From Gnomoniopsis sp. IMI 355080 (Eukaryota > Ascomycota > Sordariomycetes > Diaporthales > Gnomoniaceae), in the NCBI GenBank assembly GCA_027946555.1, contig JAPEVC010000308.1, positions 1 through 34,163 of the forward strand: a stretch of 34,163 bases of DNA. The letters run 5' to 3'. Shown here piece by piece: positions 20,265 through 27,944 of the stretch. The notes under the pieces were generated by a model that had not been told where the DNA came from, made no database searches, and worked only from the letters and a program-made list of their open reading frames with translations. The translations under genes were made by a program, and so were the position numbers. How positions within the stretch are numbered: the stretch's first letter is position 1; the number at the start of each line of letters is the position of its first letter.

Positions 20265-22346
20265 TCACGCCACTCTATCTTTCGCCTGACGGGCCAACGA
20301 CCAGGAAGAAGAGCACTCGTCCAGAGTTTGCAGCAGATACTGAACTTCTTCAGATGTACCACCAAGCGATGACAAGGCCCTTGCTGCTTGTACAACCGCG
20401 TATACCATCATCAGTGGGCTATGCCCAAGACCATATTGACTGCGATATTTACGCACGATGTTCGATATTCTCTCCGCTGATGACAAGCAGTCTTTGCGTG
20501 CGCAGTCATTGAAAGGTCTGGCGTTCGTCGAGGTCGCTTGCTCGAAATTGAGTGCAATACGGACACTGTGGAACAACAAGCTTTTTGGTGGTTGTCAGTC
20601 TTGAGTGCCAATGATCTCGGTGAAGAATTGAGGCATATGCTTCATCCTGCAGGGAAGAAATCTCGACTTACTGAAGAGCTGCTACACTTGGCATAAGAGG
20701 CGTGCTCGTTGGCTTCCACTTATTCCACGCTGCGCATTCCGGTAATGCCTCGTACCAACTGCACAGTTCGAAGTTGAGATTATCGAGACATGACTGACGG
20801 CCAAGCCCGTCCAAGTTGGATCCAATGGATGATAATTTAGACAGCATTTTCTCAATAATCTTCGAAAGCCGTATCTGTTCCTTGAAACAAGGTATCGAGG
20901 AGTTGACTGCGCCAGGGCTCCCCTCATAGTCTGCGAAACCAGCAGGCAGCCAAGGTTTCATTTCCGGGAAGTCTCTGATCAATTTAGTATTAGCATGAGC
21001 ATGTCTCAAAGAAATTATGGCTTGCATAATCGACTTACGGGAGTGCATTCATTGTTTCCACCTCAGCGTCGTCAAAGAAGAGATGGACTGACCGCCCCAT
21101 GATCAGGCTGATCAACTTGTCCGAGGTATAACAGCCCCAGAAGATGCGTCTTCTAATTTCTAGATCTTCTTGAGTGGCTAGTGATGAGTCGTGTGATATC
21201 CATTGTTTCGGATCCCTTTGAAAGCCTAAATCCTGTGCCATGCGGAAAGCGATTCCTGCCCAATGGAGACAAGTAAGTTAGCAAGGAGTTTTTGGGGGAG
21301 GGAGTGTAAAGACTGAGGAAGATCAGCGGGAACATGCCTGAGAAACCCCAGCCTTTGGAAAGATTGCCTCTGCCGATCTCATAGAATGCTAGACAGAGAA
21401 ATCCCTGGACTGTGACAATAGAGGGTCTTGTGAAGCCCGACACAATAAGTATACTCTCAGCAGCCGCGAAAAATCGTTCACTTGACTCTCGGTGTCGCTT
21501 CTCGGTTGACATCAATGTCCCCAGTGAACAAATAGACAACAGAAGGGCTGGAGACCAGTATTTGCAGTTGCTTCGGTCACCGAAGTGGTCTCTCAGGAAC
21601 GCTTCGCGATAGATGAACATGAAATGGGGGTATTGCCATCTGAAGAACTGCATCAAGGCATCATCGACTACTTCATCGTCGAAGTTTATGCCAAAATGCT
21701 CAGCCACATACTCGAAGTTGAAATCAGAAGTCATAAGACGTGGCAATGCACTCAGCAATTCGTTGGAGGCCTTTATATCTCGAGCTGGTCCGTCCGGATG
21801 CGCTCGATAGATACTTGTCGCTCCGTGATAGATGAGTGAACCTTCGAGGTCAACTTGCAAATTGGCGCTGCTATCTCGGATGCTCTCCTCATTTTCCTCT
21901 CTGCTCGGGTCCGGTGTTGGCACAAGATTTCGGGCCGGAAGGTGATCTCCGAACGATACAGTTTGCAATAAGCTATTCCGCTCGTGGCTCGGGACGGCTT
22001 GAAGTTTGCCTATGAACGACTCCAGCCATGCGACTCTGTTCTCGAGGCTGACGACATATTCATGAGTTGCGGGTCGTCGCTTTCGGTCGACTTCTCGATA
22101 CTCGCATGGTTGTTCAGCAATCTCACAGGCCTGGCACGGCTCCGTGCGTGAACATTTCAACTACAGGTAAAAACCAACGAGTCAGCGAGATCAGCGAGAT
22201 CAGCAGCCGTAATCGCGGGGGTAAGCCATGCCTTTCGGTACTGGCATCTCTTGCAACTATCATCTTGTTAGTGGCCTCGAGCAAGTTGGTTTTCAAGCTT
22301 GTAGATAGGGACCGCACGAGATTTTCCTTGCTGGTTTCGAGGACAT
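20265..22346 (-). CDS. Zn(II)2Cys6 fungal-specific transcription factor, six exons
   Basis: My spliced model is 22318-22346, 22232-22256, 21338-22160, 21039-21255, 20672-20974 and 20265-20580, giving 570 aa. The zinc cluster is complete: Cys 11, 14, 21, 27, 30 and 37 (C-x2-C-x6-C-x5-C-x2-C-x6-C), followed by a linker and a short coiled coil (about 50-72, YVVSLENRVAWLESF). The fungal-specific TF middle homology domain follows, with FFRWQYPHFMFIYREAF, GFSGIAFRMAQDLGF, RRRIFWGCYTSDKL and LHLLFHSVRIALN. It should act in the nucleus as a pathway-type regulator. Introns 2 and 3 use GC donors (AAG|GCATGG and CAG|GCATGT); the other three are GT-AG. Exon 2 is only 25 nt. All phases close without stops. 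The first exon rests on an in-frame join and a good CTAAC branch site, and is the least certain part. It lies just downstream of the peptide precursor gene. Confidence 0.78.
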
Positions 22347-22622
22347 CGTTTCATTGTCATTGTCAACCCATCTTTCTCTGACTTGATGCGTCTTTACCAG
22401 AGAGTACATTTCGGTAGTCACACAGTGCACTATGCTCAAATTATCGTCCAATGGAAGGGAGAGTGAATACTGATTAGTCACTGAATCTTGTCACCAGGCC
22501 ATTTGCACATTGGCGTCTTGCATATCAACACGACTCACGAGTCAGTCAAATTAGCTTCGTATGGTTCGCGACACACAATACATACGACTGAGCGAATTGA
22601 AATGGTACATTGCACCAGCATA

Positions 22623-22931
22623 CTATTTGGTACCACCAACGACTGGGGAGCCTTTACTAACGCCCGGATCGCTAAAACCACTGGATCCAAATCCACGCTT
22701 GGTGCCTCCTATGACTGGCGAGCCTTTGCTAACACCTGGATCGCTAAAACCACTGGATCCAAATCCACGCTTGGTGCCTCCTATAATCGGAGACCCTTTG
22801 CTGATACCAGGGTCGCTGAAATCCAACTCGTCTGTATCCTGGACTGAGGCATCCGGATTTGCCTCCTTTGGATGAGGAACGGCGAAAGCCAGACTCGCCA
22901 CGGCGGTGATAAGAGCAATAGACAGCTTCAT
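22623..22931 (-). CDS. Secreted repeat-peptide precursor with Kex2 (KR) sites
   Basis: One exon encodes 102 aa. Residues 1-17 are a clear signal peptide (MKLSIALITAVASLAFA, likely cut before VP). A short acidic pro-region (about 18-37) is followed by three repeat units. The full unit is 24 aa: it starts GFGSSGFSDPGVSKG and ends SPVIGGTKR. Lys-Arg sites fall at 54-55 and 78-79, and the last unit ends ...GGTK at the stop, needing no further cut. This layout is that of Kex2-processed repeat proteins, which include fungal pheromone, repellent and RiPP precursors. The units contain no Cys, Tyr or Trp, so an alpha-pheromone-like or typical tyrosine-cyclised dikaritin product is unlikely. The mature product and role are unknown. 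It is in tandem with the regulator gene, whose start is 276 nt downstream of this stop. Confidence 0.8.
   Translation of the reverse strand: MKLSIALITAVASLAFAVPHPKEANPDASVQDTDELDFSDPGISKGSPIIGGTKRGFGSSGFSDPGVSKGSPVIGGTKRGFGSSGFSDPGVSKGSPVVGGTK
22626..22820 (-). repeat. Three 72-nt-periodic in-frame tandem repeats
   Basis: Coding repeats within the peptide precursor: partial unit 22767-22820 (18 codons), full unit 22695-22766 (24 codons) and last unit 22626-22694 (23 codons). The second and third units are identical over their first 29 nt and otherwise differ at 9 of 69 positions, changing only one residue (Ile to Val). Confidence 0.9.
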
Positions 22932-23724
22932 GTTGGGTAGGTAGGTAACAAGTAATAGTCGTCAAGACTAACGTCGGTATATGGAGTACGGCCAAAATAA
23001 GTGAGCACAGCTAAGAGCACATCAGCCTTGTACAGATTTAGCTTGAAATGTCAGCAGTGGAAACAATATACTTAGGTACATACCTCGCGAATGTAAATCG
23101 GATTAACAGAAGACGGATCAAAGCGCAGGTCTGAAGTGAAAGTACAGTTCGAATTCTGGCCTCAGTGTAGTTGTTGTATTTCGAAGTTGTACTGTATTTA
23201 TATTATTTATGGAGTCATTCCATCTTTGACAATGAGCTTATGACCCTGCTCAGCATATAGATCAAGGCCAAGTATAGCATGATAGTCAAGCCAATGTGTG
23301 ACTTGTCTTTTTTGAGCGAGACAAGCAGACCGAAACGTCCAATGTTTATTACGATTCTCGGACGTGCAAAACTGCCTAGGCGTCTTGAGCCGGGTATGAT
23401 CGACCGTTGACGGCTGCTAACTTAAAAGTTGTGGGGAAGTACCCACCGCGGGAAGATATCCCAGACCGCGCATAACGACCTATACCTTGTATTTCCTGTA
23501 TTGCAGTTTGGGGCGCCGGTTACCTATTAGGGATTGACCACGCTGCCGCCGCTGTCAGTGGAACCAACGCCGTATACAGCACTGCAAGCCATGACCAGAG
23601 GAACTCGATGTGAGACAAGCACATCATCTTTGTTACTGCAGAGCAAACCTTGTAATTTAGCGCCGGACGGTGACATGACATTGAGGTATTTTCAATACCT
23701 AGCACATTATGCAAAAATAGCGAG

Positions 23725-23734
23725 TACCTAGGTA
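23725..23734. promoter_or_regulatory. Palindrome TACCTAGGTA, copy 1
   Basis: A perfect 10-nt inverted repeat. A second identical copy sits at 24019-24028, 294 nt away. Half-sites (TACCTA or TAGGTA) lie nearby at about 23074, 23694 and 23814. This may be a dimeric-factor site upstream of the peptide gene; no factor is assigned. Confidence 0.35.
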
Positions 23735-24018
23735 TCTAAGTGGATGTTGACGGCGCTCCGCGGCTCGTCATCGCCAAATACGGTATGTACAGTAGAAGCT
23801 CAACCCATCCATCAAATACCTAAGCGGTTGAACCGAATTGAATAGTGCTTCGACCCGGATTTTTCGGGTTCAGTCTCACATTATGCATGCTTGCGATGAG
23901 AGCTGACATGGAGGTCCATCAAGTAGCTGCTCACGTGAAAAGCACCACGAGGAACACTTCACTTCTAACTTTGGTGACGGTATCGTTAATATGCACTGAT
24001 TTAACAGGGAATGGAGAC

Positions 24019-24028
24019 TACCTAGGTA
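24019..24028. promoter_or_regulatory. Palindrome TACCTAGGTA, copy 2
   Basis: A perfect 10-nt inverted repeat identical to the copy at 23725-23734, followed by GCTAGC. Its function is unknown. Confidence 0.35.
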
Positions 24029-24427
24029 GCTAGCAGAGAGAGCAAATAGAGGACGTGACTTGAAATAACCACTATGATACGATTTTGGGAGTACATCTGA
24101 TTAGCTATCACTTGTACCAGTCCACTTACATAACATTAACATTTGGGAGTGTCCAAATATATAGCATCTTTTCATATTATTTCGTCGGTTAATTGAGTGG
24201 CCCTTCATTGATATGCTGCTAGACAACACTATACAATCGCCATTCCAGCCCGTGGAACCAAGACCCATGCGATGTCCAACCGTTTTACCCAGTAATAGAC
24301 TGTACAAACATCCCACTGAGCGAGAACAACAAGCACTTATTCTCGTTTTTAGATGTCACGAAGTCTTCCGCAAACAACCTTTCAGCAGCAATGGGGGATT
24401 CAATGGAATTTTCGCCAGCCACATGCT

Positions 24428-24646
24428 TCACACTTCGAAGTTTCTCCTAGATCTCGGGAACTTCAAATCTTCGGCAAAGGCCACCATCGACTGTGGAATC
24501 ATCCGTAATAAATCGTCGATCTTGTTGGAAGATACGCAGCCATCATCGTACTCCATTCGGAGCAGCAGTCTTTCATCGCCTTCTACCGGTGCCGAGATCC
24601 GTAAGACCTCGGCCATAAGCTTGAACTTGAATCCTGGAAGAGTCAT
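24428..24646 (-). CDS. Possible small hypothetical protein or gene remnant
   Basis: An ATG-initiated frame of 72 codons (MTLPGFKFKLMAEVLRISAP...). The composition is more protein-like than that of surrounding frames, with ISAPVEGDERLLLRMEYDDG and IDDLLRMIPQSMVAFAEDL suggesting strand then helix. I recognise no family. A splice-acceptor-like CTAG lies directly before the ATG, so it could be the last exon of a decayed or multi-exon gene. No matching upstream exon was found. Confidence 0.2.
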   Translation of the reverse strand: MTLPGFKFKLMAEVLRISAPVEGDERLLLRMEYDDGCVSSNKIDDLLRMIPQSMVAFAEDLKFPRSRRNFEV

Positions 24647-25031
24647 TCATCCCTAGCTCTTAGAAGGCTCGACGGTGAAATCGCGCAGCTAGCAGGTATA
24701 GTTTTGGCTTTCCAAACATGCCCATGAGTGAGAGCAGCAACATTTTTTCACTGGCTCAGGGGAAATAATTGGCCAATAGAGAACAGTCGTTCCTAATAAG
24801 GTTCAGTATCCTCTGGTCTAAGGTCTATGTTTTCCACGGTTGCCCGCCCATCTGAATGCTATGAACTATTCCCCAAGCGCCATGGTCCTTTTTAAAACTC
24901 CTCCAAACTCCATAGCTTCCCAGCAACCAATCCACAGACAGGAAATGCGTAGCTTGATCGAAGCAACGAAATCAACGCATGACCCACGATCTTGTCCAAT
25001 CGCCATGAAAATGATTCCAAATGCCATGTGG

Positions 25032-26790
25032 TTATAATGTGAGTTCAGGAAAAAATTGCGCAATCTTATTCGGATCTCCGAACGCTGTCCTCTCGATCGG
25101 GCTCTGTGGTGTAGGTGGGTGCTCCTCATAGTTTTGGTGCTGCGCTTGCGACTGGGGCAAGTCACTCAGTGACATTCTCTTCTTCTTGATGTTCCCTTGT
25201 GATGGAGCCTGTTGTGGAGGTGGCGGCCTCGTTTCGGATGACCTTGTCATTGAACGGACTTCCATGCTGCTGAGAGAACTCCCTGACGATATTGTGGCTC
25301 GTGCTCGGGTTGGTGTGGTCTGAGTCAAGGCAACTTCCGGTGCTGGCGTACCATTCTGTGGGATGTGTGGTGATACAGATCGCATGAGGTTGAAGGGGAT
25401 GTTTGGCCCAAGATGGGTCCTTTTCTGCCCTTTGTTGGTGTCCGATTGGCTGTTGTCGGTTACAATCAGAGCCGGGCTTGGAAGGTCAGGTGGAGTAGCG
25501 GTCTTCTCGTTTGTTGCCAATCCCTTGCTGTGCACAAATCCGGCTGAACGACGCTGCCACGGATCGCTGCTGTAGAATTGATCTTTGATATCCTGCACAA
25601 AGGCTGTCTGGTCGTGAATGGTCAATATCGAGTTGGTGGGAACATTGATCCAGTTCTCTGCGGCATACTTAGTGATCAGACCAAGGCTTATATTCCGTGA
25701 TGAACTTACCTCGCTCGAACGACAAGGGCTCACTGGCAACCAGAACCACGTCGGCGCCACGATCCCGGCGCTCCATGTTGTAGTTCTCATCGTCGCCAAC
25801 CTGCTCTCGATTTTCCCAGTCGGTTCCAGTAGAGTAATAAAGGCTAGCTCCCTGATCCGTCGAGCTATTGATATACCTCGTGCAAATAATGCTGTGGCCA
25901 TCTGAAACGCAAAAGTTCAACAGACTTCTCGTATCGACGTTCTCCTCATATATGGTCTTCTCAGGAATGTTGTCAATTAGCTCGTTGATGACCTCGATGG
26001 TTCTGAGCATAGCCTTCCTCAACACCACAGGGCCGAAGCCTTTCTTGGGCTCTGAGCTGGGGTCGACACCCATGCGCTCTAGAGAGTCCATGAAGAGTGC
26101 AAACGCCCACTCGCTGTCGGTGCCGCCTTTGACGGAGTTGTACCACCTGTCAGAGAGACGTTCTCCCAACCGACGCCTAATGTGTCCCCAACCGCCCAAG
26201 CCGCCGTTGTGCATCCACATGAGGCTGCCGTGAGAAAAAGGATGGCAATTTTCTAGCGAGGTTGAACCTTCAGTAGTGGCCCGCACGTGTGCGAAGACGA
26301 GGTGGGAAGCATTATGGGAGGCGAGCTGCGGGAGTCGAACATCATTCCAGGCGGGGATGGTATTTGTGTAGATGAAGGGCGAAGCGCCGAGTTCAGGGGT
26401 ATAGTAACCAAGCCCCCAGCCATCAGCATTGTTTACACCTCGTCTTGTGTCCTACAATGCCATGTTAGCATCAGTGTTGCGTGAAGACGTGATATAGTAC
26501 CGAAGAGACAAGGCTATCCGCGGGAGTTCTGGCATCGTGCTGGGGCTGGGGCACGTCGGCGGGTGGGGAGATCGGATCGCGAGTGGCTGCTTACTAGTCG
26601 AAGTCGAGAGTCAAAGCTCTGTTTGAGTATTGAATGGACCGGATCGAGGATGAGGTTGGAGAGAAGTGTCTTGTCACCGCCCTTATAGACCTGTTGAGAA
26701 GAGCGCAGACACGGTTAATCAAGAGTTTCCGGAGAGGAAAGAAGCTGCAATGCACTATGAGGAGACAGAACTTACGAGAAAGCGACACAT
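25032..26790 (-). CDS. DUG3: Dug3-type class II glutamine amidotransferase (glutathione degradation)
   Basis: Amidotransferase subunit of the cytosolic Dug2-Dug3 complex that removes glutamate from glutathione. Four exons, 26776-26790 (five codons, MCRFL), 26595-26690, 25710-26451 and 25032-25657, give 492 aa. All introns are GT-AG. Cys2 is the expected N-terminal nucleophile once Met is removed. Seen in order: QSFDSRLRL, the NNADGWGLGYY loop, AWND, HLVFAHVRATTEGSTS, NCHPFSHGSLMWMHNGG, GGTDSEWAFALF and LRKAMLRTIEVI, then SFERENWINVPTNSIL across the last splice. These match the family closely. The C-terminus (about 350-492) is a Pro/Ser/Thr-rich, probably disordered extension that makes it longer than the yeast protein (about 360 aa). 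It is divergent from the auxilin-like gene. Confidence 0.9.
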
Positions 26791-27944
26791 GACGATTGTG
26801 TAGGGTGGTCCGATAGGAAGCCACGTTGAGGAGGAGGGGGCAAACGCAATGAAGTTGGGGATACGTAGACGGTGATGGCGAAAAGACGACGGGGCGGTCA
26901 AGTCAGATGATCGCTGGAAGACAGGGGTTGATATGCCATTGGTATCTGATCCACCAGATTTCGCGAGGAGAGCCTAGATCTTCAGGAGACATGTACGGAG
27001 TAAAGAATATATGGATGAACGGTCAAGAAGCGTTTGAGTCAGAAATGGCAGTTCAGCCTCGCGAGTCTCGCAGTGTAGAATTGCAGCTTCAAGTGACGTG
27101 ACGAAGCACTTAAATGATGCTCTAGGAATGCCCCTGCAGTCGGCCCCTGCCTGCCCTGCATGGAAAGTGACAAGGGCCTTTTACGCAGCTACGGTGGTAC
27201 CGGGGACCGAAAACTGGAGAAGGTGGCCTGAGATACAGGGATGCTGGTGGTGCCACTGTCCGTACCTTTTCGTCTGTCGCGTGCCAGTTTAGGCAATCTA
27301 GGCACTGCAAATCTAAGGACCTGCGTACTGTATTGTGTCCGTACTTTGATTCAAGTGTCCAGGCATTTCATTAGATATTCATCTTTTTTTTTCCCTGCCT
27401 TTTCTTTTTGATGTCTTCTTCCACGTGGCGGCAGGATCTTTTCCGCTGTGGAACAAGACAAAACCTCTTGCGACCTCGTGGTCAGAAGTATGCGGCGCTT
27501 TTGGCGGTAGGACAGCGCAGTCCAAGACTATCTGCAATGTGGCTTGCAGCCTATCTGCATCTCCCTGGGTAGAAAGAAGCAAATACGAAATGCTGCTGGA
27601 GATACTTACTCTAGTGTGTCGTGCGGTTGTTTGTTCAATTGTTTCAAGAGTAGTAGCACGCCATTTCTCATTACTTGGTGATACATTATGTAAGCACCCA
27701 AGCCACTGCCTCAGCCTCAGACTTCAGCCTCCTTTCGTTCAGGAGACGTCAACGCCAACCCTCGCCAATCCAACCCAGCTTGGGCTCTCCTCTCTGATAT
27801 CTTTTTCCCCGCGCATCGCATGCCACTCGTTCATCTGTTCTGCGGACTGGTTATTCCACAAGATCTGACATGTTCAGGGGCTTCCGAATAAACAAAATTC
27901 CCTAGCCTGCTTTCTCCGACTGGCCAGCCAATACTATAGTGACG
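26791..27944. other. Divergent promoter region DUG3 / auxilin-like gene
   Basis: Intergenic stretch of 1.15 kb carrying both promoters. It includes a T-rich tract at about 27384-27415 and CT-rich sequence at 27690-27860 just upstream of the auxilin-like start. The open frames seen here are short and unsupported. Confidence 0.6.

Larger units (their letters stand above)
22932..25031. other. Gene-poor intergenic region upstream of the peptide gene
   Basis: No confident gene is seen in 2.1 kb. The composition is more AT-rich than the housekeeping flanks. The proximal part should be the peptide gene's promoter (GGTAGGTAGGTAAC directly upstream of the ATG). Two perfect TACCTAGGTA palindromes and several half-sites occur between 23.07 and 24.03 kb. 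One short minus-strand frame at 24428-24646 is listed separately. No transposase, reverse transcriptase or terminal repeats were recognised. Confidence 0.5.

Noticed and set aside
20625..20661. Alternative acceptor CCCTGCAG for the last intron of the six-exon regulator
   Set aside because: Splicing there leads to a TGA after 17 codons. The acceptor AAAAAG at 20581-20586 with a CTGAC branch site restores the conserved LHLLFHSVRIALN segment.
22264..22360. Alternative first exon of the six-exon regulator starting at 22360 (MTMKRCPRN...)
   Set aside because: It needs an acceptor only a few nt after the CTAAC branch. The start at 22346 closes in frame with a normal branch-to-acceptor distance and gives a clean RKISCKRC zinc-cluster entry.
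22488..22875. Plus-strand frames opposite the peptide repeats, also repetitive
   Set aside because: They are mirror images of the tandem repeat. The silent-change pattern favours the minus-strand frame, which also has the signal peptide and KR sites.
24213..24656. 147-codon plus-strand frame
   Set aside because: No domain; it runs antisense to the more protein-like 72-codon frame and has Ser-rich, chance-like composition.
22932..25031. Search for a UstYa/DUF3328 maturase near the peptide gene
   Set aside because: No frame shows a membrane segment plus the HxxHC motifs, so a standard dikaritin maturase is not present in this stretch.
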